A stretch of 64,000 nt of DNA from Streblospio benedicti (taxonomy: Eukaryota > Annelida > Polychaeta > Spionida > Spionidae), in contig CM032660.1 in NCBI GenBank assembly GCA_019095985.1, positions 32,585,043 to 32,649,042 of the forward strand, written 5' to 3'. A program made the position numbers and the translations under genes. The notes below the pieces were generated by a model, which made no database searches, was not told the origin of the DNA, and was given only the letters and a program-made list of their open reading frames with translations. Of the stretch, positions 44,309 to 59,300 are shown in pieces; the first letter of the stretch is position 1, and each line of letters starts with the position of its first letter.

Positions 44309-47300
44309 CGTAGCGTCACTGCCATAAGACCTTCCCGTTTGCCACGAGGACCATACCAGCCCTCGTTAAAACGCTAAGGTGTCGTAAGGGCGAACGGCCC
44401 CGTAGACTCACCATTCCCAATGAAAATATATCACGACTCGACCCGAGACAAGCTTACCGACCCATTCCGCCCCTATATATGATATGTAGAGTACATTGAC
44501 GACCCTCATTCACCCAGTTTCCACTTCCAGAGGCCGCATGAACGGAGGCGGGGACATCAACTCGCTGGGCCTCCTGCCAGACAAGCTCAAGACTGAGCTG
44601 GCGCTGCACGTCAACCTGGAGACGCTCAAGAAGGTGAGAGTCAGAATAACTTGTTAGGAGTAGCGGGTAGGGTCCGGCTTGAGAATAGTGGAGGCGGTTG
44701 ACTGAATACGTCCACGAGATCCGTTAATGTAATTCTGCTTAGCGATGAAGAAATTTCGAGTTGCTTGTGTCAATTTAGTGTGAAATACTTGTGCGTGACA
44801 TCTCGACAGGTTTGTATACAATATTTAAAACCACAAAAATGTAGAAAATATAAGTTTTACAAGCTGCAAAAAATAGTTGCCGCCTATGTGATTTTATGCG
44901 GGAGAAATCAGTATAAGCTGTCTGAGATGAGTCCGCCCCATTGTGGCGACTTGACGTTATGGCCCTTAACCTCAATGTGGAGCTTCTCTCGAGGGGGGGT
45001 TTAATGCATTTCCGGCTGATAACATTGTAACAGCGGTGCCCACTTAAATTGTGTGTTTGTCCCTTAATGGGGACGCTATCAGTGGGAGCAAGAATGCAAA
45101 TTGAATATGTGTCACATCAGAAAGTATTGCCCGAGTTACAAATGCTTTCATTAGATCAGAATGTTGATATAGTTCTATTGTATGGAGTAAAAAAGGGGGT
45201 ATTTCTGGTTGTGTCCATTTTTAGCTTGTAGTTAAGCTGCTGTGCACACTTGCCGCACTTTGCGCCTGACAGCTGGTAATGTGTGGAAGTGACGTTATTA
45301 GGCGGACATAATCACTACTATCTTAGACCATAATGGCAGCTTATGTACAGCTTTCTTACTTAAGGTTTCCGCTGAAAGTGTACAATTTATCAGATTGTGT
45401 TTGTTGTAAGGAAGCATTATGGAGTGCTGTGTTGTCGATAATTGAATACGTAGCACACTGCAGGTATGGACATAGTGTGTAAGTACATGTAGGAAAAAGT
45501 GGTCGCCCATTATAGTGAGGTTTTGGCAGTAGTGGTGCTGTTTTTATTTTAGCAATTTATCAAATGTGTGCCTAAAGTATTGACCTAGGTATAAGTGAGA
45601 TTGTTTAATTGCTCCAACATGCGGTCAGATTACAGCAGTGGTCAATTCATATATATAATAATACCATTCAATTATCCAGGTCAATATATTGACATCACCA
45701 ATGGAGGAATCACAAAATAAAAGAACGTGAATGTGCCCAAGTAGCTATAGAATATGTCCCGAATTTCCCATTTTGATAAAGAAGAACTGGCTGTAGAACT
45801 ACTCAGGACTATGTGGATCTGTAACAAATGAGTATTTGATCCATTGAAACTGACACAATAGCCACAGGGCTTGTTATCTGGTTCGTCTTTCGCAATTATT
45901 GTGACTCTTGAGACATGTACATGTAGTATAGATGGTTTGATGCCATTGTGAGTTCTCACCTTTTTGTACATCGTTTGTGCATTGCTTAGTGCAAGTTTCC
46001 CAGTAGCCTAATTGTACAAACAGTATTACCATTGAGTAATACAGTATCTGTTTATTTGCTATAACCACCACCATCCTCATTTATTTCGGTTATTCTAAAA
46101 TTTGCACCTTGTAGATTTTGTAACACTGATGTACAGTGTAAAACGTGTTTCCGGTAGAAAGACGATGTATAACCACCACTAGGATATATTACGGTAACCT
46201 TCCCCATGTTACATGTGTAAAGCGGTACTACTTGTATATGAACGTAAAGCATATTTGTACAGCGGTAAATGGTCAACCATCTAACCAACCCACACCCATC
46301 AGTATTTTATTGAATGCTGTATGCTTCACACAGCCCCAAATAGTAGTCTTATAATGAATAATGATTGCCAAGTATGTCGATATAGTGCACTTTAACAATA
46401 AGCTGAAGAATCTGTGCCACAAGCCAAATGTCTGAGGATGCATTAGTATTGATGGGCTGCGATAAGTTCATCATTCATCTTCATTGTGTCTACCCTTTCA
46501 CTAATGGCTCCCCGAAATCCTAGCGGAGGCGTCTGGAAAGCAATAGGGTCAGACAGGGCCGAATTTTGAGACTGAATCTGTAGTAGTTTTGTATCCATTG
46601 TTACTTGGTAGATTTTTTCATTGCGTACATGTTCATGTCTTTTGGATCATGTTTCCATTCATCTATCACTCGCGTCCTACCAGAGTGAAACATTTAACTA
46701 GGGCTTTAATTAAATAGTATTGATACGTTATGCCAAATTAACTACTAATCGGCAAACGGAAAAGGTGTCCATCAGCTGGTGTCCATGCACTCGAGGTGCC
46801 CCTATTACTGCTTTCTTCCCGTGGAGAGATTGAGTGCATACATGTATCTCCATCACCTCAATATCTCCAACCTAATACAGAATGTAGTACATAAGCAAAG
46901 ACCATTACCTCTGGTATGAACCTGAATGCTGTTACATCCGTCTGTCTACCCGCCTCCAGGTGACGATCTTCCAGGAGTGCGAGCCTGAGTTCCTGCACGA
47001 CCTGGTGCTCAAGATGAAGGCCTTCATCTTCACGCCCGGCGACCTCATCTGCCGCAAGGGCGAGGTCGCCCGTGAGATGTTCATCATCGCCGACGGACTG
47101 CTCGAGGTCATCAGGTATGTGCTGCTGGGTGTCATCAGGCACGTGGTGCGAGAGACGTCACCACATTTATAAAGACAATACAATGCGCCATTGTTTGAGG
47201 TTGGTGATCTCAATCATCTATAAACATATCACGTGTGCTCAAGAATTACCATGGGGATACAAGCGAGACTGGCTCTGGACGCGAGTTTGTAAGGATGTGG

Positions 47301-50300
47301 GATGTGGGATAAAAGGCCGCAAAAAGAGGGATATGGGAAATAACTAAAAAGAGAGGTGTGGAATTTCAAAGAAGTGGGCTGTGTGGGGGAGGGGGGCATA
47401 AAATTTGTGGTGTGTGGGGAAAAGGCAAAAAAAATAGGAATATGGGAAATAAAACCAAACAAATTAGGGATGTGGGATTTATTGACACATTAAAACCTCC
47501 CTTGGTGGTGGTAATAGAAAGGTGTACTGTAAAGCACTATCATACAAAAGCCTGTACTGTTATTACGGGGAAGAGTTGATAAATATCACTGTGAAGAGGT
47601 CATTCGTAGGCAAATGATACATATAAAATATGCTTTATGCCACGACTCATGAATATAGTAGATGCAAAGTTTGGATGAAAGAAGTGCTCAGTATGGATAT
47701 GTTCCAATTGTTAGGGTTCAAGTGCAATATGTTCCTGCGGTGTGATAGCACAGGGAGCTATCACGAGGAGCTATAACGGGGAGACATCACGAGGTTTTTG
47801 TTCTCATAACAATTTAAATACATAGAAGTTTGTTTTAAATAACATAGCTTTATAGGCATCATATTCTTGGTGCAACTGGCTTATTTGTAATTCAACAGTA
47901 ACTATTTCACACTTGAAAATTATATTCTTTACATGAGACGATTTAAAATTATTATCCATATTGAAATAAGAATGCCCTATATAATTTGGGGGGGGGGGGG
48001 TGATTAAATAGATACATCCCAATATATAGTGACGAAAAAGGAACACTAATCTCAGATATGGTTTGTGAGTAATACAATAAAATATCCAAAATCCCAGTAG
48101 CCATAACCATCTAAAATGGACAATGTTTACCTGTTTCAGTGACAGTGGTGAGGTGCTCACTCAAATGAGCGCCGGAGACTTCTTCGGGGAGATTGGGATT
48201 CTCAATCTGGACGGAGGTGTCAACAGGTGAGAGGCGGACAGAGGGTGGCGGGAGAAGGGTTTGGGGGTGGGAGTTGCCGGTGTGAGGGGTGGATGGCGAT
48301 AGACGGGTGGTTTTGTAGAACAACTAAACATGCGTAAATGTGTTGGCGGGCAGAACAGAAAGGAAGGCAGGAGAAAAACAGAATGTTTTACAGGCATAAT
48401 AATGTGATAAGTCGGGATAGAGGAAGTGGGTTTGAGAGAGAGAGAGAGCCAAACGTTTGCACTACAGGCAACCAGGTTGGTGGACGCACAGAAAGAGTTC
48501 GTGGGTCTATTTTAAACATTTTGATAAATAAACCGGTGGATGGCAATGTACTGCATACGATTGTATTAAGAATTTGATGAACTGCTTATTACTTCAATGA
48601 GATTTAATTTGTACACATAAATTGATGATCTTCAACGTTTAATTCTATGGTGCACTGGTACACGTACACATAAATAAAATGCACTAATGCGCAAAATTAA
48701 AACCAATTAAGTATTTGAAGTTGTAAATAAAATCAAGGCGATTCTTAGTAGGAAAAATGAAGCATGTAATTGTAAATAACTATACCTGTCTAAGTTTTAT
48801 AAAAATCATTTGCAGGAAAAACAAAAGAACTCAAAGGTACAACATGTTAGCAATGCATAGACGCGGTTCCTCCACTGTGTGTTTCCTGTTTCAACTAAAT
48901 CTTTATTTTCAAATTCAATGAACTTACATGTAATCTAGATGTCTATGTTAACCTTTTAATTGATAAAACTCTCCACAATGGCCTCATAAAACAGTACACG
49001 TAGGGTTCATTATCCATGTAATCGGCAAACTGCAACCATTTACAACGTATAATGTATTCTGCCAAATTATATGACTTGTGCAGTTTTTACAAACATAAAA
49101 ATAAAAATACATATTATAATAGTTTTGTCAATTAAGGGGTTTCACTAATGCATATTCAATTGCAAATTCAAAATAGTTCACATATTGCAGCTCGTGATTA
49201 CAATATGAATAATTTGTTTTTATAAGAATCACTATTATTCCAAAAGCATTTTTCATTCATCCTGAAGTAGATAGAGACTGTTGTCCAATGTTTGTTGAGA
49301 TAAGAGTGAACGACTTATTGATAGAGTAATTTAACTTTCGACTTTTGCATTTAGAAAATGAATCAACGTCACTCTTATCTAGCATAACATTGCACCATAT
49401 TTAGGTTTCTGAGTTTCCGTACCTTCAATAGTGGTTCGCCAGTATATTGCAGCAGAGCTTTTCTTGTTTCAGACAGATGCATTAGTGATTTCATGTTCAT
49501 AGGCTTTACTTTCATAGACGAATTTATCCCTGCTATTTCTTTTCAATAAATGATGTTTCCTAATGAATTTTGTATATGTTGAAGTACATTCACAATTAAC
49601 ACCATAACCCTGAAATATCAAGTGAAGAGACCAAGGGAGAAGTGACGTTACAAAGATTTCTTCTGTACAATCATTAGAGAAATTCATATATTTAGACAGA
49701 TAGGATGACGGGTTACAATACACACAGTAAGCAATGGGTGTCTAGATTGTATTACCTCCCTTTGAAGAAAGCTCTTATTTTCTGAAATATTGATACCACC
49801 TTTTTTGTTCGGGGCATTCCTTCTTGTCGAGGACTCTAAATATCTAAATACTTTGAATCACCTTTGCTCTTTTTGAACAACAATAAACCAATGTTTTAAG
49901 ACCCCACTTTTTATTTTATTGTCTCTGAAAATTTGAAAGGGTAGCACTCTTGTCATTGAGAGGACTTTGTCTCTAAGCAATTCTAGAAAACAGTCAATTG
50001 AACTTTGAACCACAAGATGATAATCTGCTAAATAAAGATCAATACTTCTCTATTTTATCTTGCTTATTGCAATATCGCCATCTGACTGCAAGTTTAGACT
50101 TACTTTATTCGCATTTCTTTTTGTCCTGCCGAACCTTCGAAGCTTCGGTCCTCAAAACGCCCGAAGCTTCGAATATCAAAATTGGTGAAAATTGACATTT
50201 TTACTTCTTATCATATAGTAAGGAGAATATTTCATGCTTGAAAGCCACATTAACATATTTTCCCTTCCCTCTACAGACGTACTGCTGACGTGCGCTCCGT

Positions 50301-53300
50301 GGGTTACTCAGAGTTGTTCGTGCTGTCCCGAGAGGACGTGCTTTCAGCCCTCAAGGACCATCCAGAGGCCGAGGTCAGTAGTATTACCATGAAGGTCACG
50401 TGATACTGCGAGAGCCCATATCTTCCATGTATGTCTGATGTGAAATTGAAATAAATGCGTCTGATGCTTTGGTAGAAATACATGCTTTCGACATCTTAAA
50501 CCACACATATATATCAGCAGCTCTATATAGTGAAGAATGTGAGAGACAAGGTGAAGGGTATGGTGAATTCTGACGAATGTGTAGTGACTGTAGTCTCATG
50601 GTAGGACGTGTTCTAAAGCCTAGGGAACATCCGGTAGTACTGCCTCCTTACTGCCTCTCTACTGCTAACAAATCAAGGCAACTGTTATGTGGATATAACT
50701 GTAACTGTCCACTGCGGCAACAGTAAGGTAAAAGTATATTTTTGAGGTAGTGCGGAGTCAGTAGAGGAAATTTGATATGCCAAACTTTGGCCTACATACC
50801 GTACTCAGACAGACACGGGGAAAACATTCTGTCAAATCGTCCACACTGCCAGTTGTGCCCTGGGTTGTATGTACCACTTAGAAATACTCAGAAATTATCA
50901 GAGGGAGTGGCATAATTTCATTAACTTCGCCACATATATGAGGGGACCTCCATTGACACACTTTTAGGGGTGTGCCTTCAAGAATTTTTCAGATAATTCT
51001 TGCATCACGTCACATTTTATGAAAGAAATACATGTAGGGCACTAGGACGTCATGCTTCTTCAATTTATTGATGGTTGCGTAGTATGTTATTTTTAATGGC
51101 CAAATATATTATACATATTTTACAGCCATCTATTGCGACACATCTTTACCAATTACCCGTTCTCATCGTAGAGTATTTTTCTACCAATTCACATGACTAA
51201 CCTTCACCCCACCCCCCTTATGTAGATTTGAGTAATAGTGAGGTGGATGAATTTAATTTTTAACGTCAGAATGGTAACTCAGACAACCCCCATTCTCATA
51301 ACTAACCTGCCATCCCTATTGTAGAGCATCCTCATCGACCACGGCCGCAAGCGGCTGATCGGCATTCGCGCCAAGAACGAGAAGGATGAACAGGCTGGAA
51401 AGATCGGGAGCAAGACCCCTCGCAGGAACACCTTCCTCCTCATTCCCAAAGAAGAGGCAAACCCCTCGCCCATTACCAACCTTCTAGGTGTACGCCTGCC
51501 CGGCAGGTACTGATGATCATCGTGAAGATGATGTCCTGCTGTTGTTACTCCAGCTGATTCCCTTGTTGTCCTTGTTTTGATGGTTACATTACGTTTTTCC
51601 TTCACCTCCCTTCACCATCGTTGGCTTGGACACTTATTGTTTGTGAAAGTGGTCTTATTTTAATGGTCTGTATATTGTATTTAGTAGTGTTGAATTATCG
51701 ATCTCTTTTTGCGTACATTATAAAATGGATATGTAACTCAGAGGAAACAGGCCTTAAAATCGCATCAATTTCACAACACAACGACAAGTGTTCTTTTATG
51801 TTTTGGAACAATTTTCAACCTTTGTCTACTAGGTGCTGCTTTGTCTCGTAATCCGGGCTGTTGTTGTATTTGACTGATCGAGTTAAACATTGCATTGTGA
51901 AAGGCTGACATTATGGTTTGGGAGTGCAGTTACCCAATCAAAATTAAATTTATTATGCTATATCAAAAATCAAGTTTCATTTTGGCCAATGGTATGTAAA
52001 GCTCTTTTGCGTGTACCAATGGATACAAAATCACAACTCTAATAATTCCTTAGCTTAAATACCTCAACAGTCATTTTAGCACGTTAACCCTTCACACTCA
52101 CAATGTCACCCATTCACATCATGTAATTATAGCATTGCTTTCATTGGTCAAGATTGTGCTTTAGTGGTACACTGTAATAGTTGCAATAGCTGAGTTTTAT
52201 GTGACCGCCCACTTTAGTGCTCCTTATATGTATAGCCGCAGTAGCCTGCTTTATGGACACGCACCTGTTAGGGTGACCACTAAAGTCCAACTGGCCCCCT
52301 ATCTGGATTACTATAGGTTGTCCGTTGGCTCGGGCTAACATCATGCTTGTTTTATTATGTCAGTGCATCAAGGACATATCTATTGACATTCAGTATCAAA
52401 GCAACAAAAAGAGTTGTCATTTGATAACTATTATGTACATTGTATATCGATGATATCATGACATAAGTTGGCCGTTTTGCAGTATTTTGAAATTAATGAT
52501 CTGCATTATTCAAATATCATTAATGTTTAGTTTGTTTAGTTAGTTAAAATGCTTCACCATTCACTATTGAACACATTTGTACAGTGTTATACAACATCAA
52601 TTAATACGTTTGGCACTGATGTCAATAGACAATGTTTTCTGGTCACTGTTATAGCTTATGTTCCAGTTGCACCAGAGTGGTTCCTGCTGTACCTTAGTGC
52701 AATGTGTCCAGTTTTACCACAGATATTTGTTCAAACAAACGTGACTTTTCTACTTTTGATCAGGTATATTTGATCTGGAATCCTGAAAATATTAGCATTG
52801 TTTGCATTCACTCTCTGTTAATATTTTTCATAACAATGGGAATTTTAGGACTGCAAAATCAGGAAAAAACATAAATGGGCAAACTGTCACTTTTGTGTCT
52901 TGGCAAAGCTGAATAAAGAGCTATTCAATTGTATCAATTGAAAGCACTTTTGTTAGCTTTAAAGGGTTAACAGAACAAATATTTCACCCAGTCCAGTACA
53001 CCTAACTGCCATTATGTGAGAGCATGTCTTGTAGCATCCATGTTGTCTTGTGACCATGTCTGGTGTCTTCTTTCTAGGCGGTGATCAAAAAATGTGCTTC
53101 AAAGCGGCTGCAAGAGCTCAGTGAACACAATAAGAAAACGAAAGAGAAGTCATCAACGGCTAGCAAGAACGGATTGTCACCGAGTCCCCTCAAAACGATC
53201 ATAGGCCGAAGTTCAGAAATCATCACTAACATGATGGCATTAGGCGAAGTGCAGGAGACAACGGGCAATAAAACAGAAAGCGATGATCACGCATCAGCAG

Positions 53301-56300
53301 GGGTTGTCGAGAGTGATGATAATTCGTCTCCGGGGCATGATTGTCAATTGAGCTCGGAGGATTATGTTAACTCACTCATAGCATTTCAACAAACCGAGTT
53401 GGCAAGAAGAAAGATGGCCGATATGGAAAAACAAGATGGCCGCTGTCAGAAGAACATGGGATTACGGGGGATTCTAAAGCGGATTATTGGGACTCAGAAT
53501 GGTAGTGAAGAGAGTTCCAAAACACATAATAATAACAATGGGCGGGTGTATTACTCCCTAGGTGGGGAAGATGATGATGAATTAGGGATGGATGATTTAA
53601 AGCGATGTGATCCAATGGGAGCGGAACACGAATCTGATGGTAATACAGAATACACGTGCATACTGAGTCCAATTAGTGATACTTCTGCTTCGCTTGTTAT
53701 GGAAAAGCAAGATGCAAATGGTCAAAAGTATGGAAATGGGGGCCATGCAGAAAAACAATCACCTCATCCAGTTATAGTCGTTAGTTCATCTACAGAATTG
53801 AATAGTTATGATGAGACCAAGGACAATTTAAAAGCAAAACGTCCAGTGTCATTGAAATCAAGCTCCACTAATAATGTATCAATTGACAAAACTACCACTA
53901 TGACTAAAGCAAATTCAGCAGCCTATGTACCAATTGCCAGTGAAAATAGTACCGCAATGTCACAAAGTACAATTTTTAACGAGGATCAACCTTCTATAAA
54001 TCATGATCCTGGGGGTGAGATGTGCTATGGGTCTCCTAATGTTCTAGACACTAAAAAGAAGTCACGGTCCTATGAACCTGTGTGCCAAAGATATCTACAT
54101 ACGGTCTTCGATGGCAGACCATGGCGATCAAGTGAGGCTGTCAACACACAGTAGGTGCAGTCTGACCAGTAATTGGTAACACAAAGGACTATGGGGGTAA
54201 ACGAGTAAAGAAAGGGGCTAGGGAGGGACCAATCAATTGTAGACGAGTTGAGTTGTGTAGTCCAGTTTATCTTTTCTCCCTATACCGTGGGTGTCGTGGA
54301 TTTGACTAATATCTAAAGTAGTACCTGTTTTTTACACACAATAGTCACAGAATAGGGCTAATCTTAATAAATGAATTGGTATCCTTTTATTACTCTATTT
54401 CAAATTTACATGTTTGAAAATTAAACTGCTGTTTAGAGAGTTAGCAATGAAATTAGATATATGTAGGATATAGTAAAGGTCGGTAATGGAATGCATTGCC
54501 ATCTTTACCAATCGTGACTTGGTTCTATGGTGCTTATTGTTTATAGACTAGTAACTAGCAGTTGAAATAAAAAAAATAGTACATTTACACGTAGTTGAAA
54601 TGTGTGTCCCATTGGAATGGACGTCAACATTTATAGAGTCAGCCAACATTTTAAAGGGGATTTGCTATGTGTCTTTTGATTTTACAATGATGTACACTGG
54701 ACTTAACCGATGCAGCTATATGTGTATTGATGTTTGCCATGTTGGTTTTCTGTACATAACGTACTGTACATAATAATTTCCGTTGTCTCTTCATTGTGGC
54801 TTGTTACCATTTCTATTAAGGGTTTTCTATATGGTATGTAGTAGTTATTTTCACAACCACATAACAATTAAATAATCAATGGGGGCGGACACGGCTACTT
54901 ATTTTGATTACATACCAAAAATAATTTGTCCAATTTGATAGTAATTTCCAGTAACGTCAACCATTCATTTTTGCAAAGATCTTCAAATGTACAATGTACA
55001 TATGTACATGGTTGGATGTGCATGACTTTCAGCGAGTCAATGTCCCGTATGTGACAATATTTCTTTCAAACAGTTAGAATGTGAGCGTAGAAAGCCATGC
55101 ATGGCCACGAAAGCATGTTGCAGAATAACATTATTGCATAGATATCTACATTTCCCTCCTCACTAACATGAGCAGCAATTGATTTGTATTAGAGACGTCG
55201 TCTTAATAGTCAGTTCATATGATGTCAAACACTTTTTCACATCATTAGATTAATGGATTTAGCTTTAACGTTTATATACGCATCAGCTATCGCTTTGTAT
55301 TTTATCTCTAGATTATGCAGCACTGTTGTACCTGAATGCTAACATATCAATTTCACTTCAATGTTCAAATCAACCTAGACCTCTTTTATCCTTATAAACA
55401 GAGATGTAATTCACTCTAGTATACTAGTATTCAAAACTATTACAACAATAAACGTTTGTCAGCGATAGACATCAATCTCTCAAGCTTGTGTGTTGTGTGT
55501 AGACTACACTGCCCAAAAGCTGACCGCAAGAACTCCTTCTTTTTAAGCTTTGCGTCTCCTCCTTTCTACAGCTGTCGGAACAAGTCTTACGAGACTGACT
55601 TCGACACGGAGCTGGACCTGGGAGACGACGCCAGCACCATCAAGTTGGAGATGCAGCCCATGAACGGGGATCTGCTTGCAAGGAACACCAGCTGGAAGAA
55701 GGCTGTCATCAGGCAGACCTCGCTCGGCATGCCCATCACACACATTGGTCAGTGTGGGGTGGTGTGGTGGGTGGGACTATTGAAATTTAGGGGGAGTGTG
55801 TGAGTGAGGTTATGATTTTTTTGTGTGTGGCTTGTGTGTTAATTGATTGGTGATTGAGTGAGAGCAATGTATGAGAGTTTTTAATGGGTATGTGGATTGG
55901 TGCTTATGTATGTGAGAATGTCTCTGGAGCAATGTGTGCATCAACGTTGACTATAATCATGTACTACAGTGGGTTTTGAAATCCTTCTTAGATAAGGTGG
56001 GAAAAGGCGATTAGATAAGCCAGTGCAGATACATTTTATTGATATTTAATCTTGTAGAATCGTTGTGTTTTACAGCTCCGAATTCTCGACGTCGTATATC
56101 GGATAATACCCGATTAGGTTGGTAGCATGATTCTTTGGAACCGTATTACCTGCATTATATCACTACTGGTGGCATTTTCATTTGATTTAACTGGTTAGCA
56201 GTTTCTGCAAATTAAAATGTGGTTATTCTCATGTAATTAGAATGAGGAGTTATTTTGAAGGTGGTAAAATTATATAATATTGAAAATCTATTGTAGTTAA

Positions 56301-59300
56301 ATTTTCAAACGCGTTTGTATACTTAATGGATGCAGTAGTGGTGATGCATCATGTGATATTATGATATATCTCCTAATATAAGTAGAACCATAGATTTGTC
56401 TAACATTGAGAATGCAAGTTTGAGTGTTGGCAAGTTCAATGATATGATTTGACGGTACTGTGTGTTTATGGGTCACTTTGGTTATTCCAAGAGAAGCATG
56501 CATGCATACAGTAAACCCTCACTATGGAACCCCTCACTAACAGGACCACATTACAATTAAGGACACATTATGATGCTCCCGTTTCACTAAATTCATTAGA
56601 AATGCTTGACGAAATAATATCACTTATGGACTTCTTATATTTACCCCAACCAGTGTTAACGATAGCAAGGTTTTACTGTACTATAATGAAGTAGAGACAC
56701 ACTAAGTTGGCTGAGCTATCTACTCATATTGGTTATTAGTTTTCTTGATTTATTCTGTTAACATTGGTTCTCCCTCGGTACTGATGTTGGCTCTGATTCC
56801 AGTCTGAGGCAAAACCATATGAATGATATCATTTCTTTGGCCACAATTCATAATCTATTTATGTTATGCTCAATACTATGACATGCCCCATTCTTAATCT
56901 AAATCTCTATTGCTAGCTTTGCAAGAATGTGATGAAACGTATGTTTAGTATTGGAATCTTCATCATTATTTTTAAGTTGTGCAGTGCCCTGGTATTGTTA
57001 GAATTAATTGTTATCATCTTGAAATCTTGTAATAAGTAATTGCTTAAAACACTTCTAAAACGAATCACTGACTGTCTAATTTTCTGATTCTGTTTACACG
57101 CTTAAAGGGTCAAATCAGTGAACTGAACTGACCTATTTACAGGTTTGCCGACTCCGCTGTCTGAGGAGAGTGCCTACCTGCTGGGGGAGATGGCGCCCCG
57201 GACCACGCAGAGCGAAGGCGGGAATGGAGGGGACCACAGGTGAGGCAACAGAGTCTATCAGAGGGTGAGAAGGAGACGATTGCAGGTATGACGTATGAGA
57301 CGACCACTGCTGATGCAATGGGTGCAGTCACTATAATAGTATGCTAATATTGCTTGGTGTCCACAACTGTATTTCAAGAGGTTTCTTATTGATAATATAA
57401 CGTTCTTGCAAACCATGCTGTGCTTCATTATTCCCAAATAATAGATTATACAATAACGAATATTTGTTTATTTATCCCTTATTTATCCCATGTATATTGT
57501 ATTGTATATATCCCTTCGACGATTACATGCCTGTAAAGGTTGCATGTCACCATTAGTTAAAATTGTTTAGTGTAAAATAAATGGAAAACTATTGAAGGTG
57601 AAATATTTATTTAAACTCATGCTGCTCATTGCTGTTTCTAGTGTACTAAACATTACAACACTGAATAATTGGCTATCCCTTATAGACCTTCTTATTAAAT
57701 CTTTGTTTTACAATGAGATTTGAGACATTTTGATCTCCATGAATTTTACTTCATCATTGTTCCATTTTCAGAAGAGGCTCGCACAACACGTTGGATACCG
57801 ATGTCTCAGATGATGCAAAGTTGGACAGCGAAACTACTCACTTGAACAAGCTCAACGAACTACGCAATACTCAAATCCCTCGGATATACTCACCTCACAA
57901 CAGTACTCACAATAGTACTCACAATAGTACTCACAACAGTACTCACAGCAGTACTCACAATAGTACGCACAACCTACATATCGAGGATACTACATCAACG
58001 AACAACAACCGTGTCCACAAGGATACTGCCACGGACACGGAACTCACCCAGCAGTGCCACCTTTACCCATTAGACAGCAATCACTCTGCGCCAGCGGAAC
58101 CTGGTTTTGACCGCAACCTTCTGGACAGTTTGTGTGTAGTTGCACCTCAAGCCACGAACTCTCGCGGCTGGAGAAGTCACTCGTTCCGCATGACGAACAG
58201 ACAGACACGAGCGGAAGTGGTGGCGAGTGAGGCGTCAAAGCGCCGCGCCAGTGACAGCACATGTGGGGTGCGTGGTGATACGCTCTCCGTGAGTCCATTA
58301 GCTAGTGCACGAAGTCATAGCCAAATGCTGGCTTCCGGTTCGGTGACTCAGCATAACGCTGGAAATGTGACTCATCATAACCATCATGGAGGGGGTGGTG
58401 AGGTTCCCATGGCATCACCGGTAGTGCCCAGGGACTTACTCAACTCACTTATGGAGTGTGTGTCCACAGCTCTACACCAGCATATGGTGAGTGGTGTTAT
58501 TTTACTGTTGCAGAGATTTATCATTGAACTTTACATGTTTCTCAATAGCGATGAATTCATCTTACAACATTATCTCACTCACCTCTCTACAGCTGTTTGA
58601 TATTTTACATATTCCTTGTGAAAACATACTGTATGTTTTACTCTTTACATACGATTACAAAATACAACAGGTGTGGTTTTAAAAACTATAGTTATATTGG
58701 AGAAAAATCAATTCTAACAAATTGCAGTCCCAGGGTCTGTGAAAGAAGCCTTATTCTTGAGGTAGATAAATGAAACAATGAGCTTCCCCGAATGCCTCAT
58801 TACAGAGATGTGATGGTTAAGAGGCGACTTATCCTTCTGTTCGTGTGCTCATTTGTCACAAAAAGCTCATTAAACACAAGTTCAAGGATGCTTTTTGACT
58901 TCTGCTTTCTGCAACATACATGCATCTTGATATGCCCAGGGTAGTACGTGAATTGCACTGATATTTTGTTTTTGTCACATTGTTATTGGTGGTGGGGACA
59001 TTTGGTGCTTATTTTGTGAATAAAAGTTTGGCATGTGTTCACTTACGGATAGATATATATGATGCACGACTTAATCATCCGTTGAATTAATAACAATGGA
59101 AATAACATGACACACGCTGTGCAAAATTAATAACAGTGTATTGATGTTAAAGAACATTGGATTTTATTTTTTACTAGGCAATATTATATTGATATAAATA
59201 TTAAACGTTAAAATAGCATTTTAGATATAAGTGATTGTTAAGTAGACCTTTAATAGGAAGTTTGATATTTACAACAAAATCAATCAGATCTTAAAAATAG

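Larger units (their letters stand above)
40311..44530. other. Channel intron 9
   Basis: 4.2-kb intron holding a CTAG-motif cluster (40317-40800), the large foldback, a poly-G tract (42541-42553), the hAT-like MITE and the GTAA array. No coding exon was seen. Confidence 0.7.
47115..50276. other. Channel introns 11 and 12
   Basis: 47115-48139 holds the GGGATGTGGGA-type repeat and a poly-G tract (47989-48000). 48227-50276 is AT-rich with a short GA run near 48435 and no genes. Confidence 0.65.

Noticed and set aside
44119-44325. Minus-strand ORF with repeated LLTY
   Set aside because: Translation of the GTAA tetramer array; not a membrane protein.
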